Shown one piece after another: positions 26,262 through 34,758 of a stretch of 64,000 nt of DNA. Below the pieces are notes generated by a model. That model had not been told where the DNA came from. It was given only the letters and a program-made list of their open reading frames with translations, and searched no databases. The position numbers were made by a program, and so were the translations under genes. Position 1 is the first letter of the stretch, and each line of letters opens with the position of its first letter. This stretch comes from Microvirga pudoricolor (GTDB lineage: Bacteria > Pseudomonadota > Alphaproteobacteria > Rhizobiales > Beijerinckiaceae). The stretch covers positions 62,001 through 126,000 of the forward strand of contig NZ_JAFEMB010000004.1 of NCBI RefSeq assembly GCF_016892705.1. Reading direction: 5' to 3'.

Positions 26262-26584
26262 AAATAACTGCCTTCTGAAGTCTGTAGTTTCGTCCGCTCA
26301 CTGTAGGCCTAACGCTCTCAATGCTGAAGCGCAAGGAGGGGGCCCGCTCCACCATGCCAGTCCGATAGGGCACTTGGGAGAGGATTTTCATTCCATGCCT
26401 ACTCCCGAGGGTCCATCGTAAAGCTATATCTGGCGAAACAGCTACGGCTAAAGTGACCCGCTTTCCACAAGAAAGCAAGTCAGTTTGAGAGAAATGCCAG
26501 TGTTCCCTTCGCGAACAACTTGCTTTACGAGCATTCTAAGTTTGACAAAAACTAATGCTCACAGGAAATCCCGGAAGGATTGCG
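26262..26584. other. Intergenic region between divergent genes, 323 bp
   Basis: This separates the leftward cold-shock gene and the rightward MucR gene. Both promoters should lie here, and part may be the long 5' leader common for cold-shock mRNAs. TTGACA occurs at 26542-26547, but I see no good -10 element at the right distance. No gene is supported. Confidence 0.5.
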
Positions 26585-27076
26585 ATGGATCAGACCGACC
26601 AGACGAAAGTCGATTATACAGAGCTCACGGCCCATGTGGTGTCGTCCTATGTGGCTCATAACGCGGTCCATCGGGCCGACCTTCCGACCATGATCGCATC
26701 CGTCTACGGCGCCCTGCAGGGCTTGGGCGCCCCCAAGGCGGCGGAGCCGGTCAAGCAGCCGCCCGCCGTCCCGGTCAAGAAGTCCGTGACGCCTGACTTC
26801 CTGATCAGCCTCGAGGACGGGAAGCATTACAAATCCCTCAAGCGGCACCTGACGAAGCTTGGGATCACGCCCGCCGAGTACCGCGAGAAATGGGGCCTGC
26901 CGCGGGACTACCCGATGGTGGCGGCCAGCTACGCCCAGCGCCGCTCCGAACTCGCCAAGAGCATCGGCTTGGGCAGCATGCGCAAGCAGGCCGCCGAGCC
27001 GGAGGTCGAAGCGGCTCCGGTCGAAGCGCCCAAGGCGAAGCGGCGCTCGCCCGCCAAGCGCAAGGCTGCCCGGTAG
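26585..27076 (+). CDS. Ros/MucR-family transcriptional regulator (2)
   Basis: This 163-residue second MucR-type protein is similar to the one at 24267 in both halves (YVAHNAVHRADLPTMI and SLEDGKHYKSLKRHLTKLGI, then AEYREKWGLPRDYPMVA). The first zinc ligand is Ser and the last is Leu, so only Asp and one His remain; it should fold without zinc. The C-terminus is a lysine/arginine/alanine tail (KAKRRSPAKRKAAR), resembling a nucleoid-protein tail. I chose the ATG at 26585 because GGAAGGA lies just upstream and the result aligns with the paralogue's MDQ start; an upstream ATG at 26555 does not. Confidence 0.87.
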   Translation: MDQTDQTKVDYTELTAHVVSSYVAHNAVHRADLPTMIASVYGALQGLGAPKAAEPVKQPPAVPVKKSVTPDFLISLEDGKHYKSLKRHLTKLGITPAEYREKWGLPRDYPMVAASYAQRRSELAKSIGLGSMRKQAAEPEVEAAPVEAPKAKRRSPAKRKAAR

Positions 27077-27115
27077 GAACGCGGCCTCTTCCCAAAAAGG
27101 CCCGATCTCTCCACG

Positions 27116-27147
27116 AGGCGCCCTCTGTTCGAAGGGGGCGCCTTTTT
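27116..27147 (+). terminator. Intrinsic terminator after MucR (2)
   Basis: AGGCGCCCTC (27116-27125) pairs with GGGGGCGCCT (27134-27143), with one G-U pair and an 8-base loop, followed by TTTTT. It lies 40 bases beyond the mucR-like stop and isolates it from the copper operon. Confidence 0.8.
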
Positions 27148-27202
27148 CTTGCGCACTGATAGCAAGCGCGGCTCCATCCGGGAAACTCGTCCATTTTCGA
27201 TC

Positions 27203-27233
27203 TTGACCTTCCTATGATGGGAAGGTTTAGACA
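27203..27233 (+). promoter_or_regulatory. CueR-type MerR-family promoter of copA
   Basis: The -35 element TTGACC (27203-27208) and -10 element TAGACA (27228-27233) are separated by 19 bp, the overlong spacer typical of MerR-family promoters. Inside is the perfect inverted repeat ACCTTCC-N7-GGAAGGT (27206-27226), matching CueR operators of copper-export genes. The site is 30 bases upstream of the copA start codon and the cognate cueR gene is downstream in the same unit. This is a strong sequence match. Confidence 0.85.
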
Positions 27234-27263
27234 GGAGGCCGTCTGGACTTCAAGGATCCTGCC

Positions 27264-29777
27264 GTGACGGATACGAACGCCCGCCCCATCCTATCGCCTG
27301 TCGAGGTCCTGGATATCACCATCCGGGGGATGAGCTGTGCCTCCTGCGTCGGACGGGTCGAGCGGGCGGTTCGGGCCGTCGATGGGGTGGAGGATGTCGC
27401 GGTCAACATCGCCACTGAGGGAGCCCGCGTGTCCTTCAGGGGGGCGCGGGGGGCCGGAATCCTCGAGGCCATTCGGTCTTCCGGTTACGAGCCCGAAGAG
27501 CACCAGGCCGAGCTGACGATTCGGGGAATGAGCTGCGCCGCCTGCGTCGGACGCATCGAACGGATCCTGAAAGCCGTGCCGGGCGTGACCGGGGCGAGCG
27601 TGAACCTCGCGACGGAGCGAGCCCGCGTCACCTTCGTTGGCCGTGACGACGTGGCGGCGGATGCGGCCGAGGCCGTGACGGCCTCGGGCTACGAGGCCAG
27701 GGTCGTGACCGCAAACCAGCCTGCGGGCGGCGCGGACGAAGCGCGGACAGCCGACCTCGCCGCTCTTCGCGGCTCCCTCATCATCGCCACCCTGGCGACC
27801 CTGCCGCTCATGGTCATCGAGATGGGTTCGCACCTGTCCGACGGCCTCCACCATGCCCTGGCGGACGGGCTGGGGGAGGGGATGGCCGGAGCCATCGCCT
27901 TCATCCTCGCCAGCATCGTACTCCTGGGGCCGGGACGGGTTTTCTACCGCAGAGGGTTCCTGGCGCTGCTGCGGGGGGCTCCCGACATGAACTCCTTGGT
28001 GATGCTCGGCACCGGAACGGCCTATCTCTACTCCACCGTGGCCGCTTTCCTGCCGTCGCTGCTCCCCGAGGGTCTCGCCCACACCTATTTCGAGGCCGGG
28101 GCCGTGATCGTCACCCTGGTCCTGCTGGGCCGCTACCTGGAGGGGCGGGCACGGGGACGGGCCGGGTCCGCCATCCGAGGGCTTCTCACGCTCCAGCCGC
28201 CGGTCGCTCGGGCCGTCCGCGACGGGCGGGCAGAGGACGTGACGGCGGATTCGCTCCGGGTGGGCGACATGGTGATCGTCCGACCCGGCGAACGCATTCC
28301 CGTGGACGGAGACGTGGTCTCGGGATCGTCCTACGTGGACGAGTCCATGATCACGGGGGAGCCTGTGCCGTCCGGGAAGGGTTCCGGGTCGTCCGTGGTC
28401 GGCGGAACCGTCAACGGAGCCGGAACCCTGACCCTGAAGGCCACCAAGGTCGGACGCGACACGGTGCTGGCCCAGATCGTCCGGACCGTGGAAGAGGCGC
28501 AGGCCTCGAAGCTGCCGATCCAGGCTCTCGTCGATCGGATCACCCTGTGGTTCGTGCCGGCCATCATCGCCTGCGCATCGCTGACGCTTCTTGTCTGGCT
28601 CCTGTTCGGGCCCGACGCGTCTCTTGGCCTCGCGGTCGTCAACGCGGTGGCGGTGCTGATCGTGGCCTGCCCCTGCGCCATGGGGCTCGCAACGCCCACC
28701 TCGATCATGGTCGGCACCGGCAAGGCCGCCGAACTCGGCATCCTGTTCCGCAGGGGCGATGCGCTCCAAGCCCTGCGCGACGCCCGGGTCGTGGCCCTGG
28801 ACAAGACCGGGACGCTCACCGAGGGACGCCCGGCGCTGACCGGGATCGAGGCGAACGACGGTTTCGACGAGAACGAGGTTCTCGCCCTCGCGGCGTCCGT
28901 CGAGGCGCGCTCCGAACATCCCATCGCGCAGGCCATCGTGGCGGAGGCGCGCCGGCGAGGATTGCCCCTGGTCGAGCCGGCCGCGTTCGAGGCCGTTCCG
29001 GGCTTCGGCATCGAGGCCGAGGTCGCGAGCCGTCGTCTCGCCATCGGAGCGGATCGCCTCATGCGCCGGAAAGGCCATGACCTGGCGGCCGGCGCACAGG
29101 CGGCGCAGGACATGTCCCGGAAGGGGCACACGCCGGTCTATGTATCGGTCGACGGACGGCTTGCGGCCGTTCTGGCGGTGTCCGACCGCATCAAGGACAC
29201 CACCGCGCCAGCCCTCGAGGATCTGCGGCGCATGGGGCTCAGGGTCGTCATGATCACGGGCGACAATCGGGCCACGGCGGACGTAGTCGCGCGGCGTCTG
29301 GGGATCGACGAGGTGTTGGCCGAGGTGGTGCCCGCCGGCAAGGCCGAGGCCGTGAGGAGGCTCCAGGCGGGAGGCGATGCCGTGGCCTTCGTGGGCGACG
29401 GCATCAACGATGCCCCAGCCTTGGCCCAGGCCGATATCGGCATCGCCATCGGCACCGGAACCGACATCGCCATCGAGGCCGCCGACGTGGTGCTCATGTC
29501 CGGCGACCTGCGCAACGTTGCCCGCGCGGTCGCCTTGTCGCAGGCCACCCTGCGCAACATCCGCCAGAATCTCGCCTGGGCCTTCGGCTACAACGTCGTG
29601 CTGATCCCGGTCGCGGCGGGAGCACTGTATCCGGCTTTCGGGATCCTGCTCTCGCCCATGTTGGCCGGGCTTGCCATGGCCCTGTCGAGCGTGAGCGTCG
29701 TCGGCAATGCCCTGCGGCTGAAGCGGTTCCGGATGCCGGTCTCGCCCGGCGTCCCGGCTGTGCGGGCGAGCGAATGA
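27264..29777 (+). CDS. copA: Cu(+)-exporting P1B-type ATPase CopA
   Basis: This 837-residue copper-efflux ATPase pumps Cu(I) from cytoplasm to periplasm. Two N-terminal heavy-metal-binding domains carry GMSCASC (Cys25, Cys28) and GMSCAAC (Cys91, Cys94). The transmembrane metal site is CPC (Cys469, Cys471), the phosphorylated Asp is Asp513 in DKTGT, and the ATP-domain SEHP and hinge GDGINDAP motifs are present. The start is GTG at 27264 after AAGGATCC. Upstream lies a CueR-type promoter and downstream, after 19 bases, cueR, so the unit should be induced by copper or silver. Confidence 0.93.
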   Translation: MTDTNARPILSPVEVLDITIRGMSCASCVGRVERAVRAVDGVEDVAVNIATEGARVSFRGARGAGILEAIRSSGYEPEEHQAELTIRGMSCAACVGRIERILKAVPGVTGASVNLATERARVTFVGRDDVAADAAEAVTASGYEARVVTANQPAGGADEARTADLAALRGSLIIATLATLPLMVIEMGSHLSDGLHHALADGLGEGMAGAIAFILASIVLLGPGRVFYRRGFLALLRGAPDMNSLVMLGTGTAYLYSTVAAFLPSLLPEGLAHTYFEAGAVIVTLVLLGRYLEGRARGRAGSAIRGLLTLQPPVARAVRDGRAEDVTADSLRVGDMVIVRPGERIPVDGDVVSGSSYVDESMITGEPVPSGKGSGSSVVGGTVNGAGTLTLKATKVGRDTVLAQIVRTVEEAQASKLPIQALVDRITLWFVPAIIACASLTLLVWLLFGPDASLGLAVVNAVAVLIVACPCAMGLATPTSIMVGTGKAAELGILFRRGDALQALRDARVVALDKTGTLTEGRPALTGIEANDGFDENEVLALAASVEARSEHPIAQAIVAEARRRGLPLVEPAAFEAVPGFGIEAEVASRRLAIGADRLMRRKGHDLAAGAQAAQDMSRKGHTPVYVSVDGRLAAVLAVSDRIKDTTAPALEDLRRMGLRVVMITGDNRATADVVARRLGIDEVLAEVVPAGKAEAVRRLQAGGDAVAFVGDGINDAPALAQADIGIAIGTGTDIAIEAADVVLMSGDLRNVARAVALSQATLRNIRQNLAWAFGYNVVLIPVAAGALYPAFGILLSPMLAGLAMALSSVSVVGNALRLKRFRMPVSPGVPAVRASE

Positions 29778-29796
29778 CAGAGCAGGAGGCCATGCG

Positions 29797-30204
29797 ATGA
29801 ATATCGGCGAAGCCGCGCGCGTCTCGGGCGTCTCGGCCAAGATGGTGCGCTACTATGAAAGCATCGGCCTCATTCGGTCGGTCACGCGCACCCAGAGCGG
29901 ATACCGGGTCTACAGCGACGACGATGTTCATGCCCTGCGTTTCATCCGCCGCGCCAGGAGTCTCGGCTTTTCGGTGGACGAGACATCGCAGTTGCTGGCC
30001 TTGTGGCACGACAAGTCCCGCGCAAGCGCCGACGTCAAGGCGTTCGCGCTCAAGCATGTGGCGGAGCTTGAGACGAAGATCGCCGAGCTGCAGGCCATGA
30101 GCCGCACGCTGCAGCACCTGGCGAGCCATTGCCACGGCAACGACAGGCCCGATTGCCCCATCTTGGACGACCTAGCCGACGACTCGTCTCGCGCGTCTCG
30201 GTGA
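29797..30204 (+). CDS. cueR: MerR-family copper-responsive regulator CueR
   Basis: This 135-residue MerR-family activator has the N-terminal winged-helix DNA-binding domain (MNIGEAARVSGVSAKMVRYYE), a dimerisation helix, and a C-terminal metal-binding loop CHGNDRPDC with Cys112 and Cys120, the same positions as in E. coli CueR. It senses Cu(I), Ag(I) or Au(I) and activates the overlong-spacer promoter upstream of copA. It is encoded directly after copA, an arrangement giving autoregulation. Confidence 0.93.
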   Translation: MNIGEAARVSGVSAKMVRYYESIGLIRSVTRTQSGYRVYSDDDVHALRFIRRARSLGFSVDETSQLLALWHDKSRASADVKAFALKHVAELETKIAELQAMSRTLQHLASHCHGNDRPDCPILDDLADDSSRASR

Positions 30205-30523
30205 TCGGCGCTGCCGCTGCCTCAGGTCGATGCGGGCGGCACCGGATGGGCGGCGTCCGATCGGGGAGCCGTTCGCGGGAGATCAGTCCCGACGCCCTTG
30301 CGTTCGAGGACGCGACGTCCTATATCGGGTCTGTCAACCGAAGTTGTTCGGCCTATGCTCCGCTGCTCGTCGATAGAGCCCGTGAGCCTCTTTTCCGCTA
30401 GCATTGAAGTTTGACGGCCACGCCATAAATGCCGTGGCCCATCCGTCGTTTTGCTCCGCAATCGATTATCAAGAACCAACAACGTCGCACGGCCCGACCG
30501 GCCTCAGCGGCTCAAGGAACGCT
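30205..30523. other. Intergenic region after cueR, 319 bp
   Basis: No gene is supported. A short inverted repeat AGGACG-CGA-CGTCCT occurs at 30307-30321; it lacks a T-tract and I cannot assign a role. The right end carries the leader of the small protein gene at 30524. Confidence 0.4.
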
Positions 30524-30679
30524 ATGCACACCCGCACTCCCATCAAACCCGTCAAGGCCATGCCGCGTCCTCTTTCGGCCAAGCCTTCTCCCCGCAAGGC
30601 CATGCCTTCGTGGAAGCCCCAGGTGCCGAACCTGACGCGCGACGAAATTCGTGAGATCGTGATCGATCTCATCGGCTGA
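30524..30679 (+). CDS. Small basic protein, 51 residues
   Basis: This short gene begins at an ATG with CAAGGAAC upstream. It encodes a 51-residue, lysine- and proline-rich N-terminal half (TPIKPVKAMPRPLSAKPSPRK) and a well-formed amphipathic C-terminal helix (LTRDEIREIVIDLIG). I recognise no domain. The coding frame keeps the local codon bias and ends just before a hairpin. It is probably real but unproven; a function is not inferable. Confidence 0.55.
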   Translation: MHTRTPIKPVKAMPRPLSAKPSPRKAMPSWKPQVPNLTRDEIREIVIDLIG

Positions 30680-30694
30680 TCGAGCGGCCTGACG

Positions 30695-30722
30695 AAAAAA
30701 GCCGGAGCAATGGCCTCCGGCT
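30695..30722 (-). terminator. Intrinsic terminator of the gene at 30756
   Basis: AGCCGGAG (30700-30707) pairs with CTCCGGCT (30715-30722) around a 7-base loop. Read on the minus strand, the stem is followed by a run of five further T residues (30695-30699), so it ends the leftward transcript from 30756-31136. On the plus strand no T-tract follows, so it is directional. Confidence 0.75.
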
Positions 30723-30755
30723 GCTCGCTTCTCCTCGGGATCCCTGGATCCCCAA

Positions 30756-31136
30756 TCAGACCTGAAGGCGGGCAAGGTTTTCGCGGTCGCGCCCCTGTCG
30801 GGCCTTGTGCTCCCTCTCCCGCGCCGGCCGGGACCGTTGCCACATGTAGATCCCCAACGGAAGCGCCAGCGCCGCGAGGCCCAAAAGGACAGTGACCACC
30901 GACAGTCCGCCCGCATCCGAGCGGGGATGCCCCATCACGCGATCAAGGGGATTGGAGCGCCGTGGCCCGTCGTCGCCGACGACATCGCGGTAGTCCATGG
31001 CCGAACCGCCGGTGCCATACCCCGCGCTGTCGCCGTAATCCCGTTCGGAAGGGGAGGCCTCAAGCCGGGTTGCCCTTGCATCCTCGATCGGAGCCTCTCT
31101 GAAATCGCCCGCCGCGTCCTGCCGTGATGTCGTCAT
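30756..31136 (-). CDS. Hypothetical single-pass membrane protein
   Basis: This 126-residue protein has a long hydrophilic, charged N-terminal region (about 1-78), one predicted transmembrane helix (VVTVLLGLAALALPLGIYMW, about 81-100) and a short basic C-terminal tail (RSRPAREREHKARQGRDRE). It belongs to no family I recognise. The charge distribution suggests the basic tail is cytoplasmic. It is followed by a directional terminator. Confidence 0.55.
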   Translation of the reverse strand: MTTSRQDAAGDFREAPIEDARATRLEASPSERDYGDSAGYGTGGSAMDYRDVVGDDGPRRSNPLDRVMGHPRSDAGGLSVVTVLLGLAALALPLGIYMWQRSRPAREREHKARQGRDRENLARLQV

Positions 31137-31307
31137 GGGGTCCTCGTCTCACCGCGAAACGCCCGGCCTGAGAAGCCAAAACGTGCGGGCCTAACCGGAC
31201 GCCGGGCCGTTTTGTTCCGAAGCTGTGCCGAGGCCTGCCCGAAACGATCCGTGCCGATTTCCGGTCGGATGCGTTAGTCCACCAGCTGCAACAATCGTGT
31301 CATCTCC

Positions 31308-32774
31308 ATGCCCCCATCCCCCGTCTACCGTCCCGCCATGCGCCACGGCGATCTGGGCTCCGAATTCTTCGATGTGGTTCGGGCCGCGTCGTTCCCCCGG
31401 CACCTCCTGCGATACCGCAATCAGCGCTGGGCCGAGCGGGTCGGGCTCGGCACCCTGACGGAGACGGAGTGGCTCGATCATTTCGGGCGGTTCGAGCCCC
31501 TTCAGGGCAGTTTCCCGGAGCCCCTGGCGCTGCGCTATCACGGCCATCAGTTCCGATCGTACAACCCCGATCTCGGAGACGGCCGCGGGTTTCTGTTCGC
31601 CCAGCTTCATGATCTTCGGGACGGTCGGCTTCTCGACCTCGCCACCAAGGGCAGCGGCCAGACCCCCTGGTCGCGTCACGCGGACGGACGGCTGACCCTC
31701 AAGGGTGGCGTCCGGGAAATCCTCGCCACCGAAATGCTCGAGGCGCTGGGTGTCGAGACGTCGAAATCCTTCAGTCTCGTCGAAACCGGCGAGGAGCTCG
31801 AGCGGGGCGACGAGCCGTCGCCCACCCGCGCCTCGGTGCTGGTTCGCTTGAGCCATTCCCATATCCGGATCGGGACCTTCCAGCGTCTTCTGTTTCGGGA
31901 CGACAGCTCCAATCTCGGAAAATTGCTCGACTACACCGTCGAGACCTATTTCCCGGGCCTCTGGCGGGACGACCGGGCTCAGAGGGCCAAAGCCTTCCTT
32001 GAAGAGGTCTGCCGCCGGGTCGCCCGCATGGGCGCCGAGTGGATGACCGCCGGCTTCGTGCATGGCGTGCTCAATACGGACAATATCAACGTCACGGGCG
32101 AGAGCTTCGACTACGGTCCATGGCGCTTCCTGCCGGCCTACGACCCGGCCTTCACGGCCGCCTATTTCGACCAGACCGGACTCTATGCGTTCGGCCGGCA
32201 GCCGGACGCCCTGCTGTGGAACCTCTACCGGCTCGCCGAATGCCTGCTGCCGCTGGCGCCCCAGGCGGAGCTCGAGGCCGCTCTGGCGGCGTTCGAACCG
32301 GCCCTTCACGAGGCCTTCGCGGCCCATCTCCTGCGCCGCCTCGGGCTTGCTTCCGCGGGTCCTTCGCGGGACGCGGCCCTGGCCCGTGCCCTGTGGACCT
32401 TTCTGTTGGAATCGAAAGCCCCGTTTGAGCAGACGTTCTTCGACTGGTACGGGGGGCTCGCGAGCGCGAGGCGAGCTCAGGAGGGACCCTCCCTCAGCTA
32501 CTATGCCCATCCGGCTTTCGAGCCGGTGCTGGCTGCCATGGACGGCTTCACGCCGGTCCAGGGGCTGAACCTGGACGATCCGTACTTCGCGGGCGCCCGG
32601 CCCTGCACGATGCTGATCGACGAGGTCGAGGCGATCTGGGATCCGATCGCGGCCCGGGACGACTGGTCGGCGCTGGAGACGAAAATCGAGGCGATCCGGG
32701 CGATGGGGCGGGCTTATGGGGCCGAGGCCGGCGTCGATCCGTCTCCGGTACCCGGACAGGCGGGCCCGTTCTGA
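31308..32774 (+). CDS. selO: Protein adenylyltransferase SelO (YdiU family)
   Basis: This 488-residue SelO pseudokinase transfers AMP from ATP to Ser/Thr/Tyr of target proteins and is linked to redox stress. Recognised segments are the N-terminal LALRYHGHQFRSYNPDLGDGR, the nucleotide-binding LATKGSGQTPWSRHADGRLT, and the active-site region GFVHGVLNTDNINVTGESFD, which carries the family Asn-Asp metal ligands. Its length matches bacterial SelO. It converges on queD with 3 bases between the stop codons. No partner gene is obvious. Confidence 0.9.
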   Translation: MPPSPVYRPAMRHGDLGSEFFDVVRAASFPRHLLRYRNQRWAERVGLGTLTETEWLDHFGRFEPLQGSFPEPLALRYHGHQFRSYNPDLGDGRGFLFAQLHDLRDGRLLDLATKGSGQTPWSRHADGRLTLKGGVREILATEMLEALGVETSKSFSLVETGEELERGDEPSPTRASVLVRLSHSHIRIGTFQRLLFRDDSSNLGKLLDYTVETYFPGLWRDDRAQRAKAFLEEVCRRVARMGAEWMTAGFVHGVLNTDNINVTGESFDYGPWRFLPAYDPAFTAAYFDQTGLYAFGRQPDALLWNLYRLAECLLPLAPQAELEAALAAFEPALHEAFAAHLLRRLGLASAGPSRDAALARALWTFLLESKAPFEQTFFDWYGGLASARRAQEGPSLSYYAHPAFEPVLAAMDGFTPVQGLNLDDPYFAGARPCTMLIDEVEAIWDPIAARDDWSALETKIEAIRAMGRAYGAEAGVDPSPVPGQAGPF

Positions 32775-32777
32775 GCT

Positions 32778-33278
32778 TCAGCGGGCGTAGACCGCCGAGT
32801 TGCCGGCGTGCTCCCGCACTTCCACACTCTCGAGCCAGACCCGCCCTCCGGTCTCCTTCTGCACGAAGGCCAGGACGTAGTCGAAGACGTAGCGGGCCGT
32901 CGCTTCGCAGCCGACGGAGGGCATGAGCCGCACGTCGGCGAGGCCGAGCCGTCCCAATTCCTCCAGACGGCCGCGCTCCGGGTCGTCCTCGGCCACCAGC
33001 ATCGTGTGGTCGAACATGTGCTTGAGCCACTCCTTGACGGGCTTGAGACCGCCGAAATCATAGCACCAGTTGCGCTCGTCGAGCTGATGGGTGGCGAAAA
33101 CGAACTTGAAAGCCAGGGCGTAGCCGTGGATCAGGCTGCAATGGGAATGGGTCGCCCGCCACTGGCGGAAGCAGCACGACAGACCCTCGTTGTGATCGTA
33201 GGTCTTGGTCGAACGATAGATCTCCCGCCCCGGCATCCCCGGGACGTCGAGCTTCGAGAGGCCAGCCGCTTGGTTCAC
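32778..33278 (-). CDS. queD: 6-carboxytetrahydropterin synthase-like (QueD/PTPS family)
   Basis: This 166-residue member of the 6-pyruvoyl-tetrahydropterin synthase family probably converts dihydroneopterin triphosphate to 6-carboxytetrahydropterin in preQ0/queuosine synthesis. Zinc-ligand histidines are in ATHSHCSLIHGY, a candidate catalytic Cys is in SCCFRQW, and a second conserved block is WCYDFGGLKPVKEWL...FDHTMLV. The start is GTG at 33278 preceded by AGGAG. It lies 54 bases downstream of folE on the same strand, and FolE makes its substrate, supporting the assignment. A biopterin-type role is the alternative. Confidence 0.82.
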   Translation of the reverse strand: MNQAAGLSKLDVPGMPGREIYRSTKTYDHNEGLSCCFRQWRATHSHCSLIHGYALAFKFVFATHQLDERNWCYDFGGLKPVKEWLKHMFDHTMLVAEDDPERGRLEELGRLGLADVRLMPSVGCEATARYVFDYVLAFVQKETGGRVWLESVEVREHAGNSAVYAR

Positions 33279-33332
33279 GCGCGTCTCCTGGTGCTTCCGT
33301 CCTTCGGGGATAGGTTCACTCGGGGGATAGGT

Positions 33333-34007
33333 TCACTCGGCGGCGCTGCGGTCCAGAGCGATGCACTCGTTCAGGAACTCATTCTTAAGATCGGCGGATT
33401 CCGCCAGCTGTCCCCAGTAATACGTGTTGACCATCCGGCTGCGCCGGGTGGCCCTGACACCGCGCTGGGTCTTGCACATATGGACGGCGCTGATGCGCAC
33501 CGCGAGACCGCGGGGCTTGGTCATGTCGACGATGTACTGGCCGATCTGCTTGACCATCTCCTCTTGGATCTGGAGACGCGACGCGAAATGGTCGACGATC
33601 CGATCGTACTTGGACAGGCCGATGATCTTGCCCTCGGCCGACGGGAGAATGCCCACATAGGCGTGCCCGTAGATCGGCATGAGGTGATGGGCGCACATGG
33701 ACCGCACATCCAGAGGACCCGTCACGATCAACTGGTCGTAGGCTTGAGCGTTGTCGAATTCCGTGATGCGGGGCGGCGCGGTATAGCGGCCCTGAAGGAT
33801 TTCCTCGACATACATCTTGGCCACGCGCTGGGGGGTGTCGCGGGTGTTGTGATCGTTCTGGTGATCGATGTGCAGGATGTCGAACAGTTCTTCGAGTTTG
33901 CGAGCGGCGGCAGAAATCATAGCCTCGCGCTCGGCTTCATTCATTGGCTCATCCATGGCCTCATTGCAGAGGCGGGCTTGATTCACCTTACGGACATAGA
34001 AATTCAT
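33333..34007 (-). CDS. folE: GTP cyclohydrolase I FolE
   Basis: This converts GTP to 7,8-dihydroneopterin triphosphate, entry to folate and queuosine synthesis. Zinc ligands are in MCAHHLMP and HMCKTQRG, with the family GKIIGLSKYDRIV and VRATRRSRM blocks; GRYTAPP is part of the conserved core. The ATG at 34007 gives 224 residues (normal for FolE) and has an AGG upstream; the frame remains open to 34082, but that extension is AT-rich and unlike the family. Adjacent queD suggests this copy serves deazaguanine synthesis; whether a second folE exists cannot be seen. Confidence 0.9.
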   Translation of the reverse strand: MNFYVRKVNQARLCNEAMDEPMNEAEREAMISAAARKLEELFDILHIDHQNDHNTRDTPQRVAKMYVEEILQGRYTAPPRITEFDNAQAYDQLIVTGPLDVRSMCAHHLMPIYGHAYVGILPSAEGKIIGLSKYDRIVDHFASRLQIQEEMVKQIGQYIVDMTKPRGLAVRISAVHMCKTQRGVRATRRSRMVNTYYWGQLAESADLKNEFLNECIALDRSAAE

Positions 34008-34130
34008 GGCGAGCCTGCTTGTTTTATTATATGAATACAGCGCTTTAAGCTGTTGTTTGAGTTGGTAGACTCCGGTTGACAAGAGCCTGACGCAGAAGGC
34101 TATATACTAATTCTGCGACATTTAAACTCT

Positions 34131-34160
34131 ATTATAAGAATAAAAATTAACTTAACGCAA
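34131..34160 (-). promoter_or_regulatory. Candidate sigma-70 promoter of folE-queD
   Basis: On the minus strand TTGCGT (34155-34160) and TATAAT (34131-34136) are spaced by 18 bp in an AT-rich stretch about 125 bases upstream of folE. The -10 is perfect and the -35 weak. Confidence 0.35.
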
Positions 34161-34202
34161 AGTTATAAGGGTGAATGTCGGAAGGTAGAACGAGGGGGCA
34201 AA

Positions 34203-34727
34203 ATGCTTACTGCTAAGTTGAACCGTACAATGCTAAGTTTCCTGGCCGGTCTGGGAGCACTGCTCGTTGCCGTCACGGCCCAGGCCGGGTCTCTTGCGAC
34301 GCCCACCGAGAAGCCTATCCTGACAATCTCTGGCAAGATCGACACGACGAACAAGGACGGGACCGCCCAGTTCGACCGGCCCATGCTGGAAGCCCTGGGA
34401 ATGACCACCATCGAGACCACGACGCCGTGGTACAGCGGCCCGGTCAAGTTCGAGGGCGTGTCTCTCAGCAAGCTCATGAAGCAGGTCGGCGCGTCGGGCG
34501 AACGGGTCTCGATCGTGGCCCTCAACGATTACAGCAGCGAGATCCCCATTGAGGATTTCGAGAAATACAACGTCATCCTGGCGGTCAAGCGCAACGGCGA
34601 ATACATGCCGGTTCGGGACAAGGGCCCGCTCTTCATCGTCTATCCGTTCGATTCCAATCCGGACCTGAAAAGCCAAACCTTCTACAGCCGGTCCGTGTGG
34701 CAGGTTGCCAAGATCGTGGTGAAGTAA
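34203..34727 (+). CDS. Periplasmic SUOX-fold protein lacking the molybdenum-ligand Cys
   Basis: This 174-residue protein has an N-terminal signal peptide (LSFLAGLGALLVAVTAQAG) and resembles the oxidoreductase molybdopterin-binding (SUOX) fold: LTISGKI near the start, FEGVSLSKLMKQVG, then KGPLFIVYPFD and YSRSVWQVAKI. It contains no cysteine at all, so the Mo-coordinating Cys of sulfite oxidases is missing; it is more likely a binding protein than an enzyme. It sits 31 bases upstream of a membrane GGDEF-EAL protein, and similar pairs in other alphaproteobacteria suggest it feeds that sensor; that link is inferred. Confidence 0.7.
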   Translation: MLTAKLNRTMLSFLAGLGALLVAVTAQAGSLATPTEKPILTISGKIDTTNKDGTAQFDRPMLEALGMTTIETTTPWYSGPVKFEGVSLSKLMKQVGASGERVSIVALNDYSSEIPIEDFEKYNVILAVKRNGEYMPVRDKGPLFIVYPFDSNPDLKSQTFYSRSVWQVAKIVVK

Positions 34728-34758
34728 CGGAGCCGATCAGTCTCTGGAGGCTGGGCAT

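Noticed and set aside
27291-29840. 849-codon open frame on the minus strand
   Set aside because: It is antisense to copA, whose motifs are unmistakable.
34008-34082. N-terminal extension of FolE to 34082
   Set aside because: The extension is AT-rich, unlike FolE, and the ATG at 34007 gives the normal family length.
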